Origin: Dentipellis sp. KUC8613 | Taxonomy: Eukaryota > Basidiomycota > Agaricomycetes > Russulales > Hericiaceae | Direction of reading: 5' to 3' | Assembly (NCBI GenBank): GCA_002286715.1 | Contig: NSJX01000072.1 | Location: 36,949 to 100,948, forward strand | Length of the DNA stretch: 64,000 bases | In this document: positions 11,560-22,338 of the stretch, in pieces | Numbering within the stretch: the stretch's first letter is position 1 | Layout of the letters: each line of letters starts with the position of its first letter | The notes under the pieces: generated by a model | Seen by the model: the letters and a program-made list of their open reading frames with translations, nothing else | The model's database searches: none | Told to the model about the DNA's origin: nothing | Made by a program: the position numbers and the translations under genes

Positions 11560-14500
11560 TTTTGGCTTATTGAATGGCAATTTCTCATTCATGCCTCTCA
11601 TCATCAATTCCTGGAATATGATCTCATATATTCTATCTATCTACTCTTTGGTTCTTTTACTGTTTTGTGGGTGTTGTTGGGTTTGGATTTCTGGTTTGGG
11701 GTTTGGATTTTGGGTGGGTTTGGGTATGGGTGAGGCTCTGGGTGGAAGGGAAGGAGGCATTTAGTCAGGGTGTGGTTTCATTTGTGTACTGGTATCATAT
11801 TCTACATACATATATTCTCTATGCTCAGCTGTGAGTAGTCAGTGTCAGGTCTTGGTTGCATATATGAATAGCATCATTTGGGTGGATATATATCTCCATA
11901 CTGGATTGTACACATGGATATAATCTACTAGAGAAAAAATGAAGACATGAGGACAAAAATCCAATTGACTACAGAGTACATTCCTAGAATAAACAAGCAT
12001 CTACAACCAACTGTGGATAGGAATCTAATGTGAGGCAATAAGCTGGGACAATGCTATAAGGTACTGTTCACAGATAGATGAAAAGTAAAACTCATGCTCA
12101 GAATTATGTGGCTGCACCAGATTGTGAGCAATTTCATGAGCCAGAGAGAAGTACCAGGAGATGAAAGCCTGAGACATGTCTCCCTTCTGGACATCATGGT
12201 CATCTAAAGGCAAAAGTCAGGTCAGTACAAAAATGATAAATGTATGAGATGATGAGATGGTGAGAAAACTCACGCCAAGCCTCATAGTATCTGAGGTTGA
12301 CAAACAGACTGCCATTCCTGTTGAAAGCAATAAGCTGCCCCTCTGCATCATAGAATATATGCAGGCTTGAAGAGGGCAGTCTGTAGATCTGGGCTAGAGG
12401 CTGCAGCACATGGATGAAGCGAGCAATGCTGTCTTTCTTTTGCTGTAGAAGACTTTGCCTATTAGAAACACCTTGACAAAAATCAATACCTATTTTGTGA
12501 TGAAAACAAAAACTGGTAGCATACCATGTGAGGCATAGACACTGATGCTACCCATTGATCCTAAAAGCAAAATGAGCACAAAAAATTGAGGAAAATGTTG
12601 GTGCTCACCAATTAGGTCCAAGTCTCCAGCCTGACCAGAAACATCACAGTATCCCTCATTGAGAGATTCCTTCACCATCTGCATCTGTTCCCTGTTTCTC
12701 AGCAGATGCCCAGTCTCCTCTCTGCAAGCATTAATAGCCATGTCAATATTGCTGGCTGGAGATAAAATAAGTTATCTGAAGTTCTGAGATGACAGAACCT
12801 ACCAATATTACTGAGGGGAGTCACACCAGACTGAGTGGATGGCTGGAAGCCCCCTGGAACCCCAGGAGCACCAGGAGCACCAGGAGCCTTGATCATGCTT
12901 GTTGGCCTTTCATGGGTATTGTTGTTCTGATTAGGGTTGATGAATTTTCTAAGATTCTGCAGAGAGTTTCTCACCCCTCCTACTACAGGGGGTGAAGATG
13001 GGTTGGTGGTGGAAGAAACAAGCTCTTGTCCTTTCTCCCTAGAGGAAGTAGAGGGTGCTGGAGGGGGAGAAAGCAATTTGGACTCAGCCTTGTCTGATAC
13101 TAAAGCTTTAGCTTTAGCTTCAGCCTGCTTGACCTTCTCCATGGCCTCCTCATGCTTGGCCTTCTGCTGTTGCAAGATCCTGTCAACTGGATACAAGATG
13201 TCAAAACATGAAAGAAGGCAGAGTACTTCACATACCATTGTAACCTCTTCTCTTCAATGCCTTCAAATTGGTAGACAGAATTGTCATGAAGAGAAGAGCA
13301 TCATTGACTTTGAGCTCATTGAAAAGAAGCTTGCAAAGTGATACAGATACTCTTCCAAAGCACTAAGCATAGCAACTTTCAGAAATTGGCTAAGATGACT
13401 TACTCATACATGTCCACCTGAGTATTGCCACTCAGCCACAGCTCAACAGGGCCTCTGCCATCAGTCTTGGCAGCAGCAGAAGCATCCAAGCTTCTAGACA
13501 ACCTGATGTCACCATAATTGAGAGACCTGGTCACCTGCAGCTTGCCAAAGGTCCTGACAACAAAATTGTTGCCTTTGCTGAGCCAGCTATAGGATACTTT
13601 GGTTTTGGAATGACTGTGTTCATGGAGGAACAAGGGAAGTCTCTCCAGGATCAAAGCTCTAGTGTCTGAAGCAACTTGAGAGGATGGGAGTTCACTGGTG
13701 GTTTTGTACTCCTCCTTGACAAGAGAGCTTAGTCTCCTGGAGCCAAGAGCAATGTAGAATTCTAGAAGAACCATGAATATCAATATCAATCATCTCAAGT
13801 GAAAGACAATATTCACCTTCAAGAAGGTCCTCTTGAGGTGCTGTGAAGATGGAGTCACCAAACAGATGATACACATTGCTATCATCAGCAATGATAACCT
13901 TGTCTGGTCTGAGCAGATCATCTTCTGCATCCCATTCATCATCCTCATCAACAGCAGAAGACTTGGAAACTGATGACTTGTTCTTCCTGACTCTCCTAGA
14001 ACCCAACAAGATGTTTGAATGTTTCATCCTTAGGATAGTAGAAGATGACAGGAGTTTCATGTTGACTGCAAAATTTCTCAGCTCAGAGAGATAGCTAGAT
14101 GGAATAATGAGCTTGAATTACAACAACTAATGAAATACAAATACTCACTTCTCCTTGCTACCTGCAAGCTCATAGAAATTTCTTGGATTTGAAAGCAAGA
14201 TTTTGACAATCTCATCAACTGAAGGCTCCTGTCTTGTACCACAAGCACTGAGGAATGCATTTGCTCTGGTGCCAAAGTCCACAAAAGTGAAGAGCTTTGA
14301 ATGAAGATTATCACCAGAAGACCCAGTGAAATAGCACTGATTTGGACTGAGCCTAGTCACAGCAGAGCCTTTAGAAGCAGAGGATTTGGTGGGAACAAAT
14401 GGAAGTACTGCAAGTCTTTGAAGCTGAGAAGGACTGAAATCTATACCACAATCAAGATCATTGTTCAGCATGAATGTGAAAAATGAACCCACCAGAGATT

Positions 14501-14719
14501 CTGCTGGCCAAGACTTCAAACCATTGTTTGGCAATAGCTTCATTGCTTGGAGGAGACTTCTCCAGCAAGGAAATGAGCTGAGCTGCTGGTGGATGCTGAC
14601 TTATCTTTAATTTTGTCAAAGCATCAGCCTGCAGGTTTGGGTTGATAATGGCAAAGTCAAACAGGGCCCATTCAGGATTTGCATACACCTGAAAACTGAA
14701 TAAGGAGCTGAGTGTGAAT
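11560..14719. other. CpG desert covering the 3' half of a gene
   Basis: Reading every line between the CpG at 11558-11559 and the CpG at 14720-14721, only two CpG dinucleotides were seen (12273-12274 and 12420-12421). On both sides CpG is abundant. CA and TG dinucleotides are frequent throughout. The block includes intergenic DNA and about ten exons and introns of the DUF3684 gene, so it follows neither gene nor exon borders. The likely cause is long-term cytosine methylation and deamination (inference). Confidence 0.85.
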
Positions 14720-17700
14720 CGATAAATGAATTCCTCACTTCTGTAGGTTTAGCCATCAATTTTGCAGATCCGTTCACAGCAGGGATATATGCAAGGTCCT
14801 TGAAGTCATGAGGGTCATAAAGTGAATATTTCGTGGTGAAATTATCCAAGAAGTATTTCAAGGCTTTCGCCCGGAGAGCAGCATCTTCCCTGGCAGCAAG
14901 CTCGAGAATGGTCCGAAGAGGGGGTGAGCGTAGGAGCCCTAGAGAGTACAGGAACTTCGCTAGAATGTGCGTTAGGCAGACCCAAGCCTCACAATCTGGT
15001 GCCGTACCTTCATCGGACGAAGGCTTCCACTTGTTCTCCAACCCCCAGTCAATCACAGGTAGCTGGAGCTCACGGAATATGTCGAGTGGCTCGTACAGAG
15101 CACTCGCTGTGAATCGGGAAACCTTCCTCTTCGTCTGGGCAGCAGCCGCCTTCTCTTCGGCGGGCACCTCCTTCGGAAACGCCGCCGTGTGTCGTAGCCG
15201 GTCGAGTTCAAGCTTTGTCAACGTCGACTGTACCGAGACGAGGTACTTGACTAGGTCGATGATCGTCCAGTCGCCAGTTTTGATCATCCTATCGCGTGTC
15301 AACGTCAGCCAGCGAAGCGTACCTTCCAATCGTCTGTACCGTACCTATCGAACACCAGCTGCAGCTCGACGTGCTTTCTAACACCGAGAGCTTGCAGCAC
15401 TTTCTCCAGATGTCCTTTGATAGCAGCGCCCGAAGGTAGCGTCACGATTGGCAAGTCGCGGAAGAGATTCGCGCTCGGAAAGTACGCCTCGGTGGGTACT
15501 TTCATACCAGACGACGTCGGGATACACGACTTCTTCTGCAGAATTTCCACCGCCTTGTCTTGAGATGCCTTAGGCAGCGACGGCCACGCGCGCGCAAGGA
15601 CGCCGATGGCGCGCTCCGCCCACGGCGCAGACGTCGTGACATCGAACTCCTTGTTCGCAGCAGCAACAGACGGTGTCGTGATGTGGGCCAGCCAATCAAC
15701 AACGGTGAACGCGCGCCACGGGAAGACGGAGGTGAGGACGTCGGGGTCGAAGGCGCGGCTGATGGATTGAGGGAGAAGGTGGTCCGGCAGCGGTCCGTCG
15801 AGCGGGATCATCGCGCCCATGTTTCGCGGGTTCAGGAACGAGCGCACGCTCGACATCGGCAGGATCCGTTCGTCGCCGCTGTTGCTGTCCGTGATGGCTA
15901 GTACGGCCGCGTCCAGGAGCTGCGAGCGGCCCTGCAGGACGTCGATGCCTGTTGTTTGTTTGTTGATGTCTACCCACCATTTCAAGCAAGCGATCCCTTC
16001 GGCCTCGGAAAGCGGGCGAGAGCGCAGCTCCTTGAGCACATCGATGAAAGAAATGTCTTTGATCATGCCCCGCGCGCGAAGTGCAGATACCATAGATTCC
16101 GCGTTCTTGCTAACGTCTTCAGGAAGAATGGGCAGGCGCGTTAAGAATCCCGAGAATGCAGCATCCGGCACGCGAACATCGGCCGCACTCATGACGCCTT
16201 CGGATGAGATGATAGAGAACGGGTGAGTCGTCGCGCAAGTGAAAAACGCGGACTCCATGAGACCCGAGATGACGGACGACGGCGTCGATGCGTGGAATGT
16301 AAAGAACTTCATAGCGTGCAACGCACGGTTGCTTAGCCAGGTCCGGAGCTCGAGGTCGATCTGCTTGTCAGGCCCGCCCGAAGCAGCTGCGCCGGTCCAT
16401 AAGTTCTTGATGTTGCCAAGCTCTATCTCGTACGCCGACCGGGCCAAGAAGCCACCGACGTACAGCAGCTCCTTGTTCCACACTAACGAGTGTGTTAGTT
16501 GCTTAGAAATGCGGCGGGCTTAAAGGACCTACCAGCTACATTCCTATCCCTATATATGCGTACGGAAGTGTAAGTGGAGGTCTGGATAGAGATGAACGCA
16601 CTTACACCAAGTCAACCGATTCACGCTCGACAGTCGGAATGAAACGAGCAGCCATGTGGCCACCTATGCCAGTCGTTTGGCCCGTCGAATGACCCTTTGA
16701 ACATGGTCAGTCGAGATAAATCGGATGCAGAAACAATAGAATAGATCACAATGAATATACGCGCTGACCCGGACCTAATAGAATCTTTATCAGTGAAGAC
16801 GTTAGATTGAAGGGAAGGACCACAAACCCGTCAAGATCCGCTCTGAGGCCTTGGAAAACGCTCCCAGTCGCGAACGGCACCTTCTCTTCTGCTTTGACAC
16901 TGGCGTCATATTCATCTTTACCCGTCTAGGCCATTTTATGAGATCAGCCAGATGAACCCAACTCAACCCCTCGATGCAACCTACATATATAAGCTCGTAC
17001 CGCATATGCTGCGGCGGATTCTTCTTCGTCGAGCGCTGCAGTTCCGCAGTCATCTTCTTGTCCAGCTTGACATCGATGTTGGCAGAAAAGATAGACAGGA
17101 CGACGCTAGATTCGAACGTCTCCAGCAAATCAGGCTCCTTTTCAGCCTCGACGGGCTTCGGTGTCGGCTCTCTTTGTTGTGCTGAAGAGCTCCCAAACCC
17201 GAAGAGCGAAGAGAAGAACCCGCCCTGCTGGGGCTTTGTGGCTGCTTTGCGGGCAGCAGCCTGTTTCTTTGTCCCGACGGAGTAAACCCATCGGATGACC
17301 TCGGCCTGCATATGAAGAGCTTCAACGTATCTGTCAGTAAACCACGGTGATCCCATGTCAATATGATACGGCAATACACACGCGTCGTCCGGATACCCTT
17401 GACTGTCATGGTCCCGTTCGGGCTGGTGCTCTTCAGCCCCTTGAGCATCGTCATCTCCTTCGCCATCCCGCCCTCCTTCGATAGCCGCACGAGGCGGGTC
17501 CCGTCGAAGTAGACACTGATCTCCGAAAGTGTCGTCATGAATGTTATTGACGAGGCCAGAAAACGGGCAAAATCGAACGCGGGTGGTATTGGCGCGGGCT
17601 CGCGGAGAGTCATAAGGAATGTTGTCCAGGGATCAGGACCCGAGCTCTCGGTGATAGGCAGGGTACCGCGTCGCGCGAAGAGCTGTGATAGGTTGTGAGT

Positions 17701-18556
17701 GGTGTTAAATGCCACATATATGCGTAGTTGACAGTACCTGGTCTTTCTTGTCTTTCCAATAGAAATTCATCCATTGACCTGCAGATGCTCAATTATTCCA
17801 TGGCTCATGCCGGGCCATTGAGAAGTGGCGTCGTACCTCCAGAGGTCACCCATGGCTCTTCGGTCACGGAGAACAGGCTGTAGAAGCCTGGGATCGATGT
17901 AAGTATTGAGATATCGAAGTGAATGAGGACTCACCGACTCCGAACGCTCCTATCTTCTCCTCGTCGGGGTTTCCCTCGGCTATTCGACGAGGGCCAGTGA
18001 GTATATGCACTCGCGCGAGAGTGAGTTACGTACCAATCTTCTTGAGACGATTCCAATCCTCATCTCTGAATGGCATTCCGTTGTTCTTGAATGTCCACTG
18101 GTGCACCTGGATGACATAGCATCAACACGGCGCTGCGGGCCACTTGAATTTGAACGGTAGCGTACCATGGCAGTCTTCAGGTTCGGAAGCTTCCCTTTGT
18201 CCACCACGCCCTGCGTGTTGGGTGACCCATCCTTCTGGCTCTCCAGATATGCGTTCGTCTCGAACCGAATCTCCACCGACTTGGACCCAGCATCGTCCGA
18301 GTTCTGCAGTAGCTCGCGGAATACTGTACCGATCTCCGCGTAAGCCTCTCAGATATCCAAGGAACGAGCGATCTGCCTCACCTGTAAATTCACCCGAATA
18401 CCGAGCTAACACCTTGTCAATAAGGGCGCGTTGGTTCACTTCCACCGACTCGTCATGGCCGGTCTGCCACTAATACGAAATGCCCAAAGTTGTATTAGCC
18501 AGCGTTCCGCCACACTCATGCACCGAACGTACCAGAGCATCTCGTCTATCTGCCAT
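12025..18556 (-). CDS. DUF3684 protein: HSP90-like ATPase domain, C-terminal HEIAH motif
   Basis: Very large minus-strand gene with many short introns. Exon 1 (18556-18533) encodes MADRRDAL; the next exons begin at 18469, 18323, 18106 and 17979. The N-terminus carries a Bergerat-type ATP site: FRELLQNSDDAGSKSVEI (N box), NNGMPFRDEDW and GAFGVGFYSLFSV (G2 box), as in sacsin-type HSP90-like domains. Then come WMNFYWKDKKDQ, a long middle region, GHMAARFIPTVERESIDLV-type sequence, LLYVGGFLARSAYE, and a helical C-terminal half. Near the end SLAHEIAHNLVQPH has HExxH followed by H after five residues, like zinc peptidases; the stop is at 12025-12027. Family members are fungal proteins of unknown function; a chaperone-like role is inference. 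Exons below 14720 avoid CpG and so use Arg codons AGA/AGG, unlike the 5' half. The frame stays open across every junction I tested there. Exact splice sites in the middle were not all worked out. Confidence 0.88.
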
Positions 18557-19068
18557 GGGCAGATTCACAACAAACGGAAGGTATTAGAGGTATATGGCGT
18601 GGTGGCAGGACCTAGGGCTGATGTACAGAAAGTGCCTGCGCGTCGTAAGTGGCCGCGCTACTGTAAGCGGCGGGCGCTAATGCCAAACCGCTATGGAAGG
18701 GTTATGACTAATTGCTACGTTGTCACCTTCGAGTAAGTAAGTAGCATGCGTTCACAACGACCAATGCACATCCTACTTTGGCTGTCTTCTTAGCCTTGTA
18801 TAGCTGGCGCTTCGCAAGCAAACTCCTTACCTTACTGCGGGTATCCTATCAAGCACAGCCAATTTCTCGCCAAAGGCGCTGGCGCGGGCTAGACGTGAAT
18901 ATTGTGTTCTCACAAGGATAACAGCTCGAGATTAGACGGGATATCATTGGCATACTGCACAATAGGGGATAAAAACAGACGTCGACGCAAGACCAAAGCA
19001 GGAGCAGATATGGCCATCACCACAGAGCACCAAGCATATAACGTACGTGCCAGCAACGGGGACCTCGA
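18557..19068. other. Intergenic, 0.5 kb
   Basis: Lies between the start of the DUF3684 gene and the stop of the ChAPs gene, both on the minus strand. It should hold the DUF3684 promoter. No TATA box or other specific element was recognised. Confidence 0.5.
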
Positions 19069-21954
19069 TCAGAAGTCGTGCCCCTCGACCTTGAATATCT
19101 GTCCGTATGTAAGGTAGCTCTGCATGATGACGAGAATGGGGTCTGGGAGGCCCATGCTGAGCAGGGTGTTCCAGATTTTTGCGTGCCCGTGAATCTGCTC
19201 GAGCTTGAAGAAGCAGCGTGCGATTTGTGTTGGGTACTACGCAACCGAAATGGGATGTGAGCTAGCAGTTGACTACGCTGCACAGAAGAACCAAACGTAC
19301 CCGGAGTTCCGCGTACTCTCCATGCTGATACGCCGCCACACGGATGGCAGCTTGCAACGAGCGCATGAGATCACCCTCATCCGCATACACGTCAAGAAGT
19401 TTCGACCACGGCTTGACCGAATAGCGCGGCGTATCTAGACACCGCTGGTATGCCTCCTTAGCCTCCTCCTTATGATGTAGTCGCAGGCCAAGATCGCCGA
19501 GAATCTCCCACTCCATGCCAGTCTTGCGATAGGCGACGTGTTGTGTCTTGAAGTGTGCTACCTCCGCACGGAAGATTGTCCATACACGCAAGTCCTGAGG
19601 AGCAATTCATCAGGATAATATGCTACAAGACGCGTAGAAATCACGTACTTCGTAGAGAACCATGAACAAGTTGTCCAACCACCGCTCGCACAGTCTCTTA
19701 TTGCTAAACGAGAACGGCTCTTGCGATGGAGGCGCATTCGTCGACCCAGATGCCTGGCCCGCAGTACTGTTGGCGTCGGAGTTATCCTGCTCAGTCTCCC
19801 CAGCCGCAGCCTGCACCGGCTGCTGCAACGCCGCACCAGCAGCATGCACGCCATTCACCTTCGCGTCGCCATTCGCCTGCTCCTCCTCCGCCTTCGCCTT
19901 CTCCCGATTCGACTCCGTAGAAATGCGAATTGTCGGGATACCATTCGGCTGCTCCTCAGGATCGCTTTTCAGGTCAGCGTTGCTGGTGGAGCCTTTCGCC
20001 GACCCGTGTCTTGACTCGGGCGACACGATCGCCCGCGTCGAGGCGTTGTCGTCTAGGTCGTCGCCCGACGTCAGTCGGCCAGCAGGGACCACAGTGCCGT
20101 CTTCGTGGATGATCACTTCCGGACCCTCGCTGTCACCGTTCGCGACTGTGTGGATCTCGGTTTGCGCCTTCTGCATGCGGTACTCCTCCTCCATGACGAA
20201 CACGGCACTTCTCGTCTTCAGGAGCTCGTCCCAGCCAATTTGGGACACGAGGCGGGTGAGAAGGGAGTATGCGCGTGCCCAGGTGCCCCGAAGTCCGGGA
20301 GCTGGTAGCCGTTGGAGAGCAGGGTCAGCCTGCGCGGGGGTTAGAACATTGCGGAAAGTCCGGGAGAGTGAGATGTTACCTCGTCGTCTTCGGTTTTCTC
20401 GCGTTCCGGAAGGACTTCCAGAATGGAGCTCTTGACGGGGAGGTGAATTCGTGCAGCAGTCAGGTTACGATGCGCATCACGCCCATTGAACGTGAACATT
20501 GGACACGAGTTGAGAGTCAACAGCGCCTATCCGCACAGCCAGTCAAAGTCAGAAACGCGCGCAGAGACAACAAACACAACGTACAGCCTCGTATTGCCCC
20601 TGGTCAATATATAGATCTGTCAGTTTCTCCCAGGTGACGAACTCGCTGGGGGCGCAGTTGACCGCTTGACGCGCTAGTTTGAGGGCCCACTCCGTCCGTC
20701 CTTTTGCTCGAAGGAAGTCGCACTGTGTGTGTAGCAGAGTGTACGACTGTGGCGTTTGCTTCATGGCGTTCGCTATAATCTGGATGGCCTTGACTTCTTC
20801 ATCTGCGTGAGGACGCGTGAGCGTGTCAAAACGAGGTATACAAACCATTGTGCGTACTCATGCCGATGTAGCTCTTCGCCAGTAAAGACGCGACTTCGGG
20901 TTCCCGTACGGTCAACTTCTCGAATAGGTTTGCAGCGAATTGGTAGCGGCCGCTGTCACCAAAGTATTTCATGATGGCAGCGGTGAGATGATTCGAAACG
21001 ACAGTGGCGACCTGAATCTCGGGATCGGAGCCCACCTGCCATCCTGCGCGGGAGATGTGTGTTCAGGATATGCACGAAGGCAGAGCCAATATACAGACGC
21101 ACCTTTCAGGAAGAGCGCCTCCGCCGCTTGGAGAAAGCGCAGTTCCGCTTCCGGGGTCGAGATAGGTTCTAGGCGGCGATACGCGTCAAGATAGTACGTG
21201 GGGTCGTCAGAGTAGAGAATGGTGCGCAGGATGGCGGACAGATAGGTCTCCTGCCATATTTCAGGCGTCGCTTCATGTCTGCAGCTACGCGTCAGATATG
21301 CTGGGTCCCGAGGATGTGAAGACGCACCGCTCCCCGCGCAGGTCAATAACATAGGCAATCACGCCTCCCGGAATCTTCACATCGACGCGTACGTCGACCC
21401 GCGAGAACGCATTGAACGAGCTGCGCCACGCGAGATCAGCGGATGCCACAGGAATAGAAAGAAGTCCAGGACCGACCAGAAGCACCCGTTCTTCACTTTC
21501 CACGTCGGCTTGTTGGAGAACCACGCCTGCGGCTCCTCGATAGCGTATGTGAGGGAGTTGATGTACGCCGCGAGTGACGCCGACGAGGATGCGTCGATGC
21601 CCGAAACATAATGGTACGATCCAAGCTGGATGCCCCGCCCGCCGCGCGTTAGCACACCCCGGCATGATACGCACACCACCACTCACATCGCGCTGGCCGC
21701 TCCTGCCCGTGCTTTTCACGACGTGTACGAGGTCCGGCGGTCCGAGTTCGCGAAAGGTAGCTGGGCGGTGCGTCAATATCTTCGGACACGTAGGCGGCGG
21801 ATAAGCACTGACATAGGGCTTCGGTTCTCGCAACCAGCGACTCGCCCAGCTCTACCTGTCCCGTGCCAAGCGGATCAGCGTTGACTCGGGATGTGTTGGA
21901 AAGTGCACTCACCTCGAATATCTCAGGAATGTCCTTGAAGGTCGCCTCCGCCAT
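19069..21954 (-). CDS. Chs5p-Arf1p-binding protein (ChAPs, exomer cargo adaptor)
   Basis: Member of the BCH1/BUD7/CHS6 family, TPR-type adaptors that with Chs5 form exomer at the trans-Golgi and sort cargo such as chitin synthase to the surface. The start MAEATFKDIPEIFE (ATG at 21954) is preferred over an upstream in-frame ATG at 22026 because the latter adds only 24 residues of no family likeness. Family blocks are GPPDLVHVVK, GSYHYVSGIDASSSASLAAY, EEPQAWFSNKPTWKVKNGCF and CFNAFSRVDVRVDVKIPGG. Helical repeats follow: LFEKLTVREPEVASLLAKSY, ANAMKQTPQSYTLLHTQCDF and WEILGDLGLRLHHKEEAKEA. The end is SYLTYGQIFKVEGHDF with the stop at 19069-19071. An acidic, Ala/Ser-rich stretch of about 130 aa (around 19730-20170) interrupts the repeats before LCERWLDNLFMVLYE. 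Roughly a dozen introns. Confidence 0.9.
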
Positions 21955-22338
21955 GGCAAGCGAAGCTGTGGTGCGGGACTGACACCAGTTGCTCGGACGG
22001 TTGTTTGGTTCTAAGGCTGCTGCCAAACAACCGAAAAAGGAAATCTCCGAAAGTACTCACTCCATCTCGTTTTCAGGTTTCACGTATATCAGTCAGAAGG
22101 CACAGGAGACTATCATTGGAAAAGTGCGATCACCGAAATACCTTGACCATCAAACATTGAAAAACAGGACGCGTTATTCATGCCAAAGTATTGACTGAAT
22201 TTATGAGAACCATTGACATCCTACGTAATTAAACGTACAGCTAGCGATACAAGTGGCCCATCCGGGTATATGTGAGTAGTAAGATCTCCTGGTGATACAA
22301 ATAGTCTAGAAACATTGAACAAGTGTAGATAGCAATGT
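21955..22338. other. Intergenic, 0.38 kb
   Basis: Contains the presumed promoter of the ChAPs gene and the 3' flank of the K+ channel gene. Slightly AT-rich between 22040 and 22330. No element recognised. Confidence 0.5.

Larger units (their letters stand above)
9074..12024. other. Gene-free stretch, 2.95 kb, low complexity then AT-richer
   Basis: No convincing coding exon was found. From 9074 to about 11500 the DNA is CpG-rich with many short imperfect repeats, such as aagac units near 9365-9386, ccgat/cgaag units around 9680-9745, and tacgac units around 10460-10514. From about 11560 the composition changes abruptly: CpG disappears and A+T rises. This last part contains the probable 3' flank of the minus-strand DUF3684 gene. 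Confidence 0.5.

Noticed and set aside
11560..14719. Idea that the CpG-poor block is an inserted transposon
   Set aside because: Its exons continue the DUF3684 protein in frame, and no transposase, reverse transcriptase or terminal repeats were seen.
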